The notes beneath the pieces were generated by a model. It made no database searches, had not been told where the DNA came from, and worked only from the letters and a program-made list of their open reading frames with translations. Source: 21-14-0-10-47-8 sp966211795 (lineage in GTDB: Bacteria > Bdellovibrionota > Bdellovibrionia > Bdellovibrionales > Bdellovibrionaceae). From it: a stretch of 64,000 bases of DNA. The stretch covers positions 1 to 64,000 of the forward strand of contig CBIHNW010000020.1 of assembly GCA_966211795.1 (NCBI GenBank). The letters run 5' to 3'. Each line of letters begins with the position of its first letter. The stretch's first letter is position 1. The translations under genes were made by a program, and so were the position numbers. This document shows, one piece after another, positions 34,285-42,862 of this stretch.

Positions 34285-34758
34285 TTACTTGCGAAGTTTC
34301 GCTGAGCTTTGCTCTCGCCGCTTTTTTGGTTTTTCCTTGGAAGCTTTATTCTTTGTCTTCAAATTTTGACCGCGCTTTGCATTCGAAGGTTTTTTCTTCC
34401 AGCGGGATTTGGGGATTTTGCCGATGCGGGGGTCGCCTTGTCGGACCATTTCGCAAGCACGCAGGACGTTGTCTTCGAAATCTTCGGCATCGACCGGCAG
34501 GACTTGCCAACCGGTGGGACCAGGGCCAAAAATTTCCAGGCTGCGCATGGATGGAAAATCTTTTTGAAGGCTTGCGTGGTGTTCGCCGGTGGTGGCCAAC
34601 CAAACTCCGTCGTCCGGCAGTGGGTTTCCACGTTGGCGTAAAATGAAGACGATCTTTTCGCCGACGTAAACAGAAGTGCAACCAAACATCGGTTTGATGT
34701 AAGGCGAAAGATCTTCCAATTCAGACAAGACAAAATCGAATGGGACAGGTTTTTTCAT
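34285..34758 (-). CDS. TfoX/Sxy N-terminal-domain protein with basic tail
   Basis: 157 residues from ATG 34758. The segment YIKPMFGCTSVYVGEKIVFI corresponds to the conserved core of the TfoX N-terminal family (M-F-G-x-x-x-Y), whose best-known member Sxy/TfoX is a competence co-activator; many stand-alone members have no known role. The C-terminal ~45 residues are strongly basic (KSRWKKKPSNAKRGQNLK), suggesting nucleic-acid binding. There is no signal peptide, so it is cytoplasmic. Single gene; no competence genes are nearby. Confidence 0.65.
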   Translation of the reverse strand: MKKPVPFDFVLSELEDLSPYIKPMFGCTSVYVGEKIVFILRQRGNPLPDDGVWLATTGEHHASLQKDFPSMRSLEIFGPGPTGWQVLPVDAEDFEDNVLRACEMVRQGDPRIGKIPKSRWKKKPSNAKRGQNLKTKNKASKEKPKKRREQSSAKLRK

Positions 34759-34981
34759 TTTCTTAAATCCACGTGTATTCACGTTTGTGTCAAATGTGGG
34801 AGCACCTGATGGTGCAGGGTTTTCTGTCAACAGTCAAATGTGCGCTTTTTTTACGCAGAATAAGTTTTTCTTCGCAGTGACATTCCGTTTTTGATGTTGA
34901 TTGAAGGGGCATGAAAAACTATCTTGCCAGATCCTAAACGAAAACCAATCAGACGAGTGAAGAGGGGAAAATTCAGTCGCC

Positions 34982-35674
34982 ATGTCCAGCATGATGAATC
35001 CATTACCGCCTCAGGCCTATACCAAGGAAACCTTGGTGCATGCCTATGCTTGGTTGCAAAACCAAAGCGAGAACATCAAGGAGCTAGCGACGACTCCGGA
35101 TGTTTTGGTCAGCCTGTATCTCAAGGCGAAGCTTCAAGGCGATGGAGCTTTGGAAAGACCCAGCATTCAGAACTTTAAAAATGAATTGCGAAATCTGGCC
35201 GGCATGATGGGCGAGTTTGAAGTGCTTGATTCCCCGGCAGGCGGTGCCTCGGCGGGCAACCAGACCATTCGCATTCGCTCTCAAGATTTGCGTCAGTCGG
35301 AAGCCAAGCTCGAAGACAGAGGCTCATTCGTATTTGCGGCGGCTTCGTCGGCTTTGCACAACCAAACTCAGGCCCAAACGCATGCGCCACCACACCACAC
35401 TCAAGCTCTGAACCCTCCCCATGGACATGTGCAACCGCAATCGCAAATTGCTGCGCAAAATTCGCGGGCGTCGGCTTCTTCGACGTCTTCGGTTTCGTAT
35501 TCCAACATGACCGTTTCGCAATCGACCGTGACCAACCCTCTCGAGGGACTGGACGCGCGATCTTTGGACATGATTCAAGAGGTCAAAATCCAGTTCAATC
35601 TGAGCTCTGACATCGAGTCCATGCGGCTTTTACTGGCGAATGGCTACAATCAGATCAAAGGTCTCTTGAAATAA
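34982..35674 (+). CDS. Hypothetical cytoplasmic protein with Gln/His/Ser-rich linker
   Basis: A 230-residue protein with no signal peptide. N-terminal helical domain (YTKETLVHAYAWLQNQSENI ... ELRNLAGMMGEFEVL), a low-complexity middle rich in Gln, His, Ala, Ser and Thr (about 120-185), and a C-terminal conserved-looking segment (DARSLDMIQEVKIQFNLSS) ending in a helix. This two-domain, linker-joined layout suggests an adaptor. The Shine-Dalgarno GAGGGG is distant (about 14 nt). No family is recognised. Confidence 0.65.
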   Translation: MSSMMNPLPPQAYTKETLVHAYAWLQNQSENIKELATTPDVLVSLYLKAKLQGDGALERPSIQNFKNELRNLAGMMGEFEVLDSPAGGASAGNQTIRIRSQDLRQSEAKLEDRGSFVFAAASSALHNQTQAQTHAPPHHTQALNPPHGHVQPQSQIAAQNSRASASSTSSVSYSNMTVSQSTVTNPLEGLDARSLDMIQEVKIQFNLSSDIESMRLLLANGYNQIKGLLK

Positions 35675-35775
35675 CCCCGGATAAGAAAAATTTAGACCGG
35701 TCATTCAGTCTCTGAAGTTGACTGAATCCCAGGCTTTCCAATAGTTTACCTATTCTAGCCTGAGAGGATAATTTT

Positions 35776-38577
35776 ATGTCTGCTACGCCTGATTACAAAT
35801 CGACGGTTCGTTTGCCGCAAACTGAATTTCCGATGAAAGGAAATCTCGCGACCAAAGAACCTGAAATTATTAAAAAGTGGCAGCAGAATCAGATCTACCA
35901 AAAGATGGTGAAAAAGAACGAAGGCAAAACGATCTTCTCTTTTCCAGATGGTCCACCGTACGCGAACGGTTCGATCCACATCGGACACGCTTTCAATAAA
36001 ACTTTGAAAGACATCATCATCAAATACAAAAACCTGAAGGGCTTTCAATCGCCATTCATTCCGGGATGGGACTGTCATGGTCTGCCGATTGAACATGCGG
36101 TCATGAAAAACCTCGGCCCGAAAGCCAAAGAAAAAACCGATGCCGAGTTGCGCTCGCTTTGTCGCGCCGAGGCCACCAAGTGGATCGCGCATCAAGGTCC
36201 GCAATTTCAACGACTCGGAATTTTGGCGGATTGGGAACATCCTTACTACACCATGCAAGCGGATTACGAAGCCGAAGAGGTTCGCGAGTTTGCGCGCGCT
36301 TATCAAAAGGGTTTGGTGTATCTCGGAACAAAACCTGTTTATTGGAATTGGACTTTGCACACCGCTTTGGCCGATGCCGAAGTTGAATATCATCCGCACA
36401 AATCTCCTGCCGTGTACGTGAAATTTCCGGTGAAGGATTCAGCCACGTTGAAAAAGCTTGGCCATCCTTCGAAACCGGTTTCGTTCGTGATCTGGACGAC
36501 CACACCTTGGACGTTGCCGGCAAACTTGGGCATCGCTTTGAACGAGACTTTTGATTACGCGATCTTTGATGCGGGTGCGGATATGATCGTGATCGCCAAA
36601 TCTTTGAAAGACTTTGTCGAGAAAGACACCGGCCTTTCGTTGCAAGACACAGGTTTTGTAATCAAAGGAAAAGATTTGGAATTCGGCAAGGCTCGCCATC
36701 CATTTTATGACCGCGACTCTTTGGTGGTCCTGGGTGACCACGTCACCGGCGATGCCGGAACGGGTGCGGTGCACACGGCTCCGGGACATGGTGCGGATGA
36801 CTATAAAGTCGGACTTCGTTACGGCATGGAGATCTTGTCGCCGGTCGACGAAGCGGGCAAATACACCGACGAAGTTCCTGAGTATCAGGGCATCAATATT
36901 TTCAAAGCCAACCCGATGATCATCGAGCGCCTGAAAGAAATCGGCGTTTTGTTGGGACATAAAGAAATCGAGCACAGCTATCCACATTGTTGGCGATCGA
37001 AGACACCGCTGATTTTCCGTGCGACTCCGCAGTGGTTCATCGGTTTGGATATGGAAGGCAAAGAGCTTCGCAAAGTCGCTTTGAAAGCGATCGATGAGAT
37101 CGAATTTTTCCCGGCCTGGGGTGAAGCTCGCTTTCGCGCGATGATGGAAGGTCGTCCGGACTGGTGCCTCAGCCGTCAACGCATCTGGGGTGTTCCAATC
37201 CCCGTTTTCTATTGCATCAAAACCGGCAAACCGTTGGTGGATTACGATGTCATGATGAAGGTTGCAGACGTCATGGAAAAAGAAGGCGGCATCGAAGCTT
37301 TCTTCAAATACTCGTCCGAGCATTTTATCGGCGATACGATTCAAAGAAAAAATCTGAATGCGATGGACGCGGACTTTGGATCGCAGGGATTCCGTCACGG
37401 AAAAGACATTTTTGACGTTTGGTTTGATTCCGGAATCTGCCACGCCGCCGTTCAGAAGAAGCGTCCGGGCATGGCCTTCCCGGCGGATATTTATTTAGAA
37501 GGCAGCGATCAGCATCGCGGTTGGTTCAACACGTCTCTGATCTCTTCGATCGCGACGAATGGCAAAGCGCCCTTCAAGGCTTTACTCACGCACGGCTTTG
37601 TCATGGATTCGCAAGGCATGAAGCAATCCAAGTCCAAAGGCAACGTCATCGATCCGAACGATGTGGCGGCCAAAGCGGGCGCCGAGATCATTCGCTTGTG
37701 GTCGATTTACGAAGACTACGGCACGGACGTGAAATGCGGTCAGCAGGAATTTGATCGCGTGACCGAAACTTATCGCCGCATCCGAAATACGATGCGTTTC
37801 TTGTTGGGGGCCGTTGCCGATTTTGATGCCACCAAAGATTCGGTTCCTTACGAGAAGATGACACCGATCGATCAGTGGGCCTTGGGTCGATTGTATGACC
37901 TGAATCAAAAACTGACCTCTGCTTACGATGAGTACGCGTTCTACAAAGTTTATCACGGGCTGAACACATTCTTCACCGTCGATTTGTCGGCGACTTATTT
38001 GGACGTGCTGAAAGATCGTCTTTACACCTGGAAAGCGGACGGCCTTGAACGTCGTGCGGCTCAGACCGTGATCTACACGATCACCGATTACCTGATCCGC
38101 ATGATGGCGCCGGTTCTTTCATTCCTGGCGGAAGAATCTTACAGCTACGTGAAAGGCGAGAAGAAAGAGTCCGTGTTCTTGCTGGATTTCCCGCAGGCAC
38201 CAGCGCAGTGGAACAACGCCAAGATCGAGGCGCAGTTTGCCGAGCTTTTGAAAGTTCGTGGCGATGTGCAAAAGGTTCTGGAAACCCTGCGAACAGACAA
38301 GACCATCGGCGCCAGCCTGGAAGCCAAGGTCACCATCAAGGCCGAGGGCCAGTTGCTGGAAAACCTGAAGACTTTCAACAGCAAGGGCGGTCTAGCTTCT
38401 GACTTGCGCGAGTTTTTCATTGTCTCCGAGGTCGAGCTTCTCTTAGGATCATATGAGGTCACAGCTTCGAAAGCGGCCGGCGAGAAATGTGTTCGCTGTT
38501 GGGTGTATTCAACGGATACCGGAAAAAATTCCGCACATCCGGGTGTTTGCAGCAAATGCGCGCAAGCCTTGTCGTGA
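35776..38577 (+). CDS. ileS: Isoleucyl-tRNA synthetase
   Basis: A 933-residue class I synthetase charging tRNA-Ile. HIGH motif in PYANGSIHIGHAFN (about residue 68), editing domain with the TTPWTLP region, WCLSRQRIWGVPIPVFYC in the catalytic core, and the signature loop as GMKQSKSKGN, that is KQSKS instead of KMSKS. The C-terminal zinc motif is present (CVRCW ... CSKCAQAL). Length matches the bacterial type 1 enzyme. SD GAGG lies upstream. The gene is followed by lspA after 74 nt and lgt, the usual ileS-lspA neighbourhood. Confidence 0.97.
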   Translation: MSATPDYKSTVRLPQTEFPMKGNLATKEPEIIKKWQQNQIYQKMVKKNEGKTIFSFPDGPPYANGSIHIGHAFNKTLKDIIIKYKNLKGFQSPFIPGWDCHGLPIEHAVMKNLGPKAKEKTDAELRSLCRAEATKWIAHQGPQFQRLGILADWEHPYYTMQADYEAEEVREFARAYQKGLVYLGTKPVYWNWTLHTALADAEVEYHPHKSPAVYVKFPVKDSATLKKLGHPSKPVSFVIWTTTPWTLPANLGIALNETFDYAIFDAGADMIVIAKSLKDFVEKDTGLSLQDTGFVIKGKDLEFGKARHPFYDRDSLVVLGDHVTGDAGTGAVHTAPGHGADDYKVGLRYGMEILSPVDEAGKYTDEVPEYQGINIFKANPMIIERLKEIGVLLGHKEIEHSYPHCWRSKTPLIFRATPQWFIGLDMEGKELRKVALKAIDEIEFFPAWGEARFRAMMEGRPDWCLSRQRIWGVPIPVFYCIKTGKPLVDYDVMMKVADVMEKEGGIEAFFKYSSEHFIGDTIQRKNLNAMDADFGSQGFRHGKDIFDVWFDSGICHAAVQKKRPGMAFPADIYLEGSDQHRGWFNTSLISSIATNGKAPFKALLTHGFVMDSQGMKQSKSKGNVIDPNDVAAKAGAEIIRLWSIYEDYGTDVKCGQQEFDRVTETYRRIRNTMRFLLGAVADFDATKDSVPYEKMTPIDQWALGRLYDLNQKLTSAYDEYAFYKVYHGLNTFFTVDLSATYLDVLKDRLYTWKADGLERRAAQTVIYTITDYLIRMMAPVLSFLAEESYSYVKGEKKESVFLLDFPQAPAQWNNAKIEAQFAELLKVRGDVQKVLETLRTDKTIGASLEAKVTIKAEGQLLENLKTFNSKGGLASDLREFFIVSEVELLLGSYEVTASKAAGEKCVRCWVYSTDTGKNSAHPGVCSKCAQALS

Positions 38578-38651
38578 CTTGTCGAGATCAGATGACTGGC
38601 GGTTGATCCGCCGGTCCGGTAGCGTGGAACGTCTTTGTAAGGACAAACGAG

Positions 38652-39158
38652 ATGAATAAAAAATATGTGATATTGGCCGGAATCTCCGCTTTCATTATCG
38701 CGATCGACCAATTGACAAAACTTTATGTTCACACTCACTTTCAGTTGGGCGATTCGGTGCCGGTGATCGCGGGATATTTCAATATCACTTACGTGCGAAA
38801 CTTTGGTGCGGCCTTTGGCTTCTTGGCCGAAAGCCACCCCGGATTTCGCGAGATGTTCTTTTTGGCGATGCCACCCTTTGCCTTGCTGATCATCTTGTTA
38901 ATTTTGCGTGGCGTGCGCGATTCGGACTTTCCGCAAATCTTGGCCTTGTCGGCGGTTTTTGGCGGCGCGATCGGCAATTACATCGATCGCTTGCGTTTTC
39001 GCTACGTCATCGACTTTTTGGACTTTCACTTGCAGTCCACTTATTCGTGGCCGGCTTTCAACGTTGCCGATTCGGCCATCGTGGGTGGTGTCGGGCTGCT
39101 GCTGGTCTTAATGCTTTTCGAAAAGAAACAAAAAAGCGAGACTGAAGCCAAAGCCTGA
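38652..39158 (+). CDS. lspA: Lipoprotein signal peptidase (signal peptidase II)
   Basis: 168 residues, four membrane helices, inner-membrane aspartyl protease that cuts prolipoproteins before the lipidated Cys. The catalytic Asp pair is visible in GNYIDRLRFRYVIDFLDF and FNVADSAI; the N-terminal IAIDQLTK and FNITYVRNFGAAFGF are family hallmarks. Its stop overlaps the lgt start by one base (TGATG), so the two lipoprotein-maturation enzymes are coupled. This suits a genome with so many lipoproteins. Confidence 0.97.
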   Translation: MNKKYVILAGISAFIIAIDQLTKLYVHTHFQLGDSVPVIAGYFNITYVRNFGAAFGFLAESHPGFREMFFLAMPPFALLIILLILRGVRDSDFPQILALSAVFGGAIGNYIDRLRFRYVIDFLDFHLQSTYSWPAFNVADSAIVGGVGLLLVLMLFEKKQKSETEAKA

Positions 39159-39934
39159 TGTTTCCTGAAATCAAACTTTCAGATTCAATCGTCATCCCCA
39201 CTTACCTTCTCTACCTTTCGCTGCTTTACAGTTTTCTCGTTATCTATGTTTCCCGCCGGGTGGCCTATCTCGACAAATCCCAGAAAGATGCCTTCAACTT
39301 TGCATTGATCGCCATGGTCGCCGGCTTCATCGGCGCCCGCATGTTGCACGTGGTGTTTGAGCTTCCGGCCTATTACCGCGAAGACTGGACGCGAGTGCTG
39401 AGAATTTGGGAAGGCGGCTTTGTTTTTTACGGCGGCTTTCTCTTTTCCATGGCGGCCGCCATCATCTACAGCTGGCGGCAGAAAATTTCTTTTCTCGAAT
39501 GGGCGGATTTCTACGCGCCGGTTGCGGCCTTGGGTTACGGCCTGGGACGGATCAGTTGTTTCCTGGCGGGATGTTGCTACGGCCGATATTGCGAGATGCC
39601 CTGGGCGATCAAATATTCTTGGGATCAGCAGCAGGTTTGGCGACATCCAACTCAGCTCTACGCGGTGTTTTGGGAGCTGGGCTTGTACGCGATCTTGATC
39701 AGCTTTGAGCGAAAAATGATTTTTCATCGCACGCGTGGCGGATTGTTTTTCTTTTGGCTCATCTTTCATGGCGTTGGTCGCTTGATGATGGAATATTACC
39801 GTGATGACTTCCGTGGTGACCTGATCGCCGGGCAAACGATTTCTTCTTGGCTCAGCTTTGGCCTGATCCTGATCGGCGTCTTCGGCCTGCTCCGCACTGT
39901 CGTTTTTGTCGACAACTCCGTAAATAAATCCTGA
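39158..39934 (+). CDS. lgt: Prolipoprotein diacylglyceryl transferase
   Basis: 258 residues, polytopic inner-membrane enzyme that adds diacylglycerol to the lipobox Cys, the step before LspA. Signature sequences: RIWEGGFVFYGGFL, GRISCFLAGCCYGR, HPTQLY with the conserved His, and FHGVGRLMMEYYRDD, which carries the essential Arg. Somewhat shorter at the C-terminus than the E. coli enzyme (291). Directly follows lspA. Confidence 0.96.
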   Translation: MFPEIKLSDSIVIPTYLLYLSLLYSFLVIYVSRRVAYLDKSQKDAFNFALIAMVAGFIGARMLHVVFELPAYYREDWTRVLRIWEGGFVFYGGFLFSMAAAIIYSWRQKISFLEWADFYAPVAALGYGLGRISCFLAGCCYGRYCEMPWAIKYSWDQQQVWRHPTQLYAVFWELGLYAILISFERKMIFHRTRGGLFFFWLIFHGVGRLMMEYYRDDFRGDLIAGQTISSWLSFGLILIGVFGLLRTVVFVDNSVNKS

Positions 39935-39981
39935 TTTCGTGGATCAAAGGCCTCATTTGCGGGCCAAAAACTGTCTGAAAC

Positions 39982-40011
39982 TTGGTTCGGGGCCACTGCT
40001 CTTGCTATAAA
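39982..40011 (+). promoter_or_regulatory. Predicted extended -10 promoter
   Basis: TTGGTT (39982-39987), 18-nt spacer, TGC-TATAAA with -10 at 40006-40011; the TG one base before the -10 makes it an extended type. It precedes the beta-barrel gene at 40043, which also has SD GGAG. Confidence 0.55.
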
Positions 40012-40042
40012 CTTTGGTTTCATTCTGCAAACTGGAGTTCAC

Positions 40043-40717
40043 ATGAAGCATGTTTCTTTTATTGCCATCAGTTTTTTGCTGGGATTTTCAGCTCTTGCTT
40101 CCACTGGTGAACCTGAAAATGTCTTGGTCGTGAAAGCCGAGCCTCAGGTTGTTTATGAAGGCAGCAGCGAACACAACCGCATGAATAAAATGTATGTCCT
40201 GACCGGAGAAATGGGATTTTCTGTCGCGCCCATGGGCTCAGGTGGAGTCAATGCCGGTTACTATTTGGATCGAAATTCAGTCGCGCAGGCGAGCTATGCC
40301 GGCGGGTCTTTGAAACTGACCGATTTCAATATCCGCACCAAAACCGGCAGTGTCCTTTATAAACGTTTTCTTGGTAACTCGTTTTACCTTCGCGCGGGTC
40401 CTGGCTATCGTGAAATTGAATTGCAGTATGACAATTGGTTGAGTTCACCTTATTTTAAAAGCAATGGCTTTAAAGACGTGGGTGTTTCACGCTCGTTGGT
40501 TGCGGACGTTGCGATTGGCAATCAATGGCAGTGGGAAAACTTCACCTTGGGCTGTGATTGGGTCGGAGCCATGATTCCAATTGCGGATCTCGGCAGCCAG
40601 GTTCGCACGGATGGTTTTTCTGATGCAGAAAAGCGCGACGTGAATGACCAGTGGGACCGCTTGCAGAAAATCACATCGTCGCAGCTTTTGCGCTTTTATA
40701 TCGGCGCTTCTTTTTAA
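40043..40717 (+). CDS. Small outer-membrane beta-barrel-like protein
   Basis: 224 residues with a signal peptide ending ALA-STG. The mature chain has alternating beta pattern (MYVLTGEMGFSVAPMGSGG, SFYLRAGPGYREIELQYD, FTLGCDWVGAMIPI) and ends RFYIGASF with terminal Phe, as expected for a barrel inserted by the BAM complex. Function unknown. It has its own promoter and is not part of the lgt operon. Confidence 0.7.
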   Translation: MKHVSFIAISFLLGFSALASTGEPENVLVVKAEPQVVYEGSSEHNRMNKMYVLTGEMGFSVAPMGSGGVNAGYYLDRNSVAQASYAGGSLKLTDFNIRTKTGSVLYKRFLGNSFYLRAGPGYREIELQYDNWLSSPYFKSNGFKDVGVSRSLVADVAIGNQWQWENFTLGCDWVGAMIPIADLGSQVRTDGFSDAEKRDVNDQWDRLQKITSSQLLRFYIGASF

Positions 40718-40802
40718 TCGGACCAATTGTAAGGTCAGTCGCCGCTGGGACCGTTGAAATCGCGTTGGCTTTGGCGAAAATTCATAACGCAGCTTTGCTA
40801 CT

Positions 40803-40838
40803 GAAAAGGGAGAGGCACCTTCAGGTGTTGGCCTTTTC
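40803..40838 (+). terminator. Possible terminator-like stem-loop
   Basis: GAAAAGG (40803-40809) pairs with CCTTTTC (40832-40838), and an inner CACC-TTCA-GGTG closes the loop. There is no clear U tract. It lies 86 nt past the barrel gene, in the 269-base gap before the lipoprotein gene. Confidence 0.35.
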
Positions 40839-40872
40839 GGGCACCCTATCTAAAGTTTAGACAGTTTTGAGT

Positions 40873-40888
40873 GTCTCAGAATGAGAAT
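40873..40888. promoter_or_regulatory. GTCTCAGAATGAGAAT motif, copy 2
   Basis: Identical over 16 nt to 12182-12197, with inverted repeat TCTCA-GAA-TGAGA. It lies 99 bp before the lipoprotein gene at 40987, about the same distance as copy 1 from its gene. Confidence 0.3.
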
Positions 40889-40986
40889 TTCGATCTGTAA
40901 TTCAAGATATAGGTCCTAGACCCCGGGTTCGGTCGCGCGCGAATCGGCATGGCTTGTGTATTTCTTTCGGTCGTAGTGGAGGAAAT

Positions 40987-41757
40987 ATGAAAAAGCTTTC
41001 GATCTGGTTGTATCTGCTGACGGCGGCCTTTGCGGCCTCCATGATCGTGGCTTGCGCGAAATCAGGAAGCGGCAGCGGTGGTGAGGCAATTCCGGTCTCG
41101 CCCGTAGCTCCAAATCTCGTCTTCGGTGGTGGTCGCGTCGGTTTCTACGCCCAGAACACCAACATGAATCGGCTCTATGTCAACAATGGGACCTCTTATA
41201 CTTTCTCTTCTGGAATGTTGAATGTCTTAAAGTACGCCATGCGGACCTGCGACCGTGGGAATGCCAATGGCGGAACGGCAGCTTGCTCGACATGGTTGAA
41301 CAATGGCTTTCATGACATCATGATTTTTGCCGATAGCACGCAAGCCACCTCGGTGAAGATGGTGATTCGTGCAATGCCCGACACTTCTTGCCAAATTCAG
41401 AATCCAAGCATGCCTTATTTTTGTTCGACGTACTGGTACAGTCTCCCCAGTTTTCAGCAATTTATTGCGGGAATGTTCGGATTTAATTCGTTCAATAACA
41501 GCAATGTCTACAATCCGATGGTGCTGACAATGTCGATTTGGCCAATCAATGGTTCGAAAGGTTTCGAATTGCGCGGCAATGCTCCTGGTATGGATCTTTA
41601 TTATAATTCCGGCGGCTTGTTGTTCCAATTCCAAGTGCCAGAAGGCAAACTGGAAGATCTAGCTTGGGATTATCGACTTGTATTCAACGGCGCCGTTGCG
41701 GCCAGCGGACGCATGGTTCGTTGTGGTCAGCCAAACTGCAACGTGCAAGGCTTCTAA
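40987..41757 (+). CDS. Lipoprotein of unknown function
   Basis: 256 residues from ATG 40987, which has SD GGAGG 5 nt upstream and is preferred over 40954. Lipobox MIVAC-A gives a lipid anchor, followed by a Ser/Gly spacer. The mature protein is Asn/Ser/Tyr rich and beta-like (VGFYAQNTNMNRLYVNNG) with cysteines that may pair (RTCDRGN, AACSTW, TSCQIQ, YFCSTYW, RCGQPNCNV). No family is recognised; surface exposure is possible. Confidence 0.75.
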   Translation: MKKLSIWLYLLTAAFAASMIVACAKSGSGSGGEAIPVSPVAPNLVFGGGRVGFYAQNTNMNRLYVNNGTSYTFSSGMLNVLKYAMRTCDRGNANGGTAACSTWLNNGFHDIMIFADSTQATSVKMVIRAMPDTSCQIQNPSMPYFCSTYWYSLPSFQQFIAGMFGFNSFNNSNVYNPMVLTMSIWPINGSKGFELRGNAPGMDLYYNSGGLLFQFQVPEGKLEDLAWDYRLVFNGAVAASGRMVRCGQPNCNVQGF

Positions 41758-41786
41758 TTTTTCCAAAAGTGTGAGACAAATAAGAG

Positions 41787-42005
41787 ATGTCGAACACGCA
41801 AATTCGCAAAGTGAAATGCCCTTACTGCGGAGGAGATTCAGTTTTCTCCTCTGAAAATCCGTCTCGCCCCTTTTGCTCCGAGCGTTGCCGACTGCTGGAT
41901 TTGGGTATGTGGGCCGATGAAAATTTCCGCATTCCGACTCAGGATGGAGCTTCTGTTCAGGATCCAATGCCTGGCGATGATTCATTTTCCGACGACGAAT
42001 CATAA
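41787..42005 (+). CDS. yacG: YacG-family zinc protein (DNA gyrase inhibitor type)
   Basis: 72 residues. KCPYCGGD and RPFCSERCRLLDLG form the four-Cys zinc knuckle (C-x2-C ... C-x3-C) of YacG, followed by the diagnostic GMWADENFRI. E. coli YacG binds GyrB and blocks gyrase. The tail is acidic (DDSFSDDES). It lies 29 nt after the lipoprotein gene and ahead of the HU gene, which has its own promoter. Confidence 0.9.
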   Translation: MSNTQIRKVKCPYCGGDSVFSSENPSRPFCSERCRLLDLGMWADENFRIPTQDGASVQDPMPGDDSFSDDES

Positions 42006-42084
42006 AATTCGCTCGAAGACTGAACCGACTCTTCGTTTTCTTCCATATCTCCTGACGCAATTCCTTTGTGTTTGAAAAAAAACT

Positions 42085-42113
42085 TTGACCCTTGGCAAAT
42101 TAGGCCCTCTAAT
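42085..42113 (+). promoter_or_regulatory. Promoter of the HU gene
   Basis: TTGACC (42085-42090), exact 17-nt spacer, TCTAAT (42108-42113), with an A-rich stretch just upstream resembling an UP element. Predicted start near 42120, leaving a ~50-nt leader with SD AAGGAG. Confidence 0.65.
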
Positions 42114-42171
42114 CATTGCTGCTGACCAACGGTTTGGTCGAAAAACAAAAAACTATTGCAAGGAGTTCACG

Positions 42172-42444
42172 ATGAACAAACAACAACTCATCGAAAAGAT
42201 TGCTGCTGAAGCTAGCTGCACAAAAGCTCAGGCTGAAAACATCATCAACTGCGCTTTTGAGAACATCAAAAAATCCGTAAAAAAAGGTGACGATGTAAAA
42301 CTCGTTGGCTTCGGTACTTTCACAAAAGCAAAACGCAAAGCACGCGTTGGTCGCAACCCACAAACTGGCAAAGCGATCAAAATCCCAGCTGCATGGACTC
42401 CAAAGTTCCGCGCTGGTGCTGAATTCAAATCAATGGTGAAGTAA
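42172..42444 (+). CDS. hup: HU-family nucleoid DNA-binding protein
   Basis: 90 residues from ATG 42172 (SD AAGGAG, 6 nt upstream). It shows the HU/IHF fold: MNKQQLIEKIAAEA helix, KKGDDVKLVGFGTF beta turn, and the DNA-intercalating arm RKARVGRNPQTGKAIKIPA with the conserved Pro. It compacts and bends DNA as a dimer. The sequence is closer to HU than to IHF alpha or beta. Strong promoter, SD and terminator suggest high expression. Confidence 0.96.
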   Translation: MNKQQLIEKIAAEASCTKAQAENIINCAFENIKKSVKKGDDVKLVGFGTFTKAKRKARVGRNPQTGKAIKIPAAWTPKFRAGAEFKSMVK

Positions 42445-42479
42445 TTTTCATTGTTGATTCAGTTTTAAGCTGAACCACC

Positions 42480-42511
42480 AAAACCCAGGTCGAAAGATCT
42501 GGGTTTTTTTA
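42480..42511 (+). terminator. Rho-independent terminator of the HU gene
   Basis: AAAACCCAGGTC-GAAA-GATCTGGGTTTT: a 12-bp stem with one G-U pair and GNRA-like tetraloop, running into TTTATTTTT. Confidence 0.9.
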
Positions 42512-42688
42512 TTTTTGGCGGACTTTTTTGGGCCGACTGGGGCTTCTGCCCGTCAACGCTGGCACAAGTAAAGCTGCAAACGGAAGATCTTCTCATTTTC
42601 ATATGGCAGAGCGCATCCCGAGGGCGCACAACCCTGGCCGCCTTCAGAAGAAACACGAACAAATCCATTATTTTTTCGCGCTCACATT

Positions 42689-42737
42689 CTTGTCTACTGA
42701 TCCGTATACAAGTCTTGTCTACTGATTCGTAGACAAG
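42689..42737. repeat. Two tandem 24-nt palindromes upstream of pfkA (operator-like)
   Basis: Copies 42689-42712 and 42714-42737 match at 22 of 24 positions. Each is a hairpin-type inverted repeat CTTGTCTAC-N6-GTAGACAAG (copy 1 with one mismatch). The whole block is also flanked so that 42681-42697 and 42729-42745 form a perfect 17-bp inverted repeat. It occupies the 350-base gene-free stretch 42512-42862, which holds nothing else recognisable. The design resembles a double binding site for a dimeric repressor; no regulator gene is adjacent. Confidence 0.6.
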
Positions 42738-42862
42738 AATGTGAGTGTGCAAAAGCTGGGAAAGCGTGAAGCCTTCTGATTTGGCTGGCGTTGCTCATGG
42801 ATTGGAGCCGGTCCCGTCGCATATTATTTGCCCATCTGCAGGCAACCGCTTATCGTAAAGTC

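Noticed and set aside
36439..37443. 334-codon open frame antisense to ileS
   Set aside because: Complete overlap with the well-supported ileS gene and shadow-like composition.
42465..42752. 95-codon minus-strand open frame through the HU terminator
   Set aside because: It spans a terminator and the tandem palindromes and lacks coding character.
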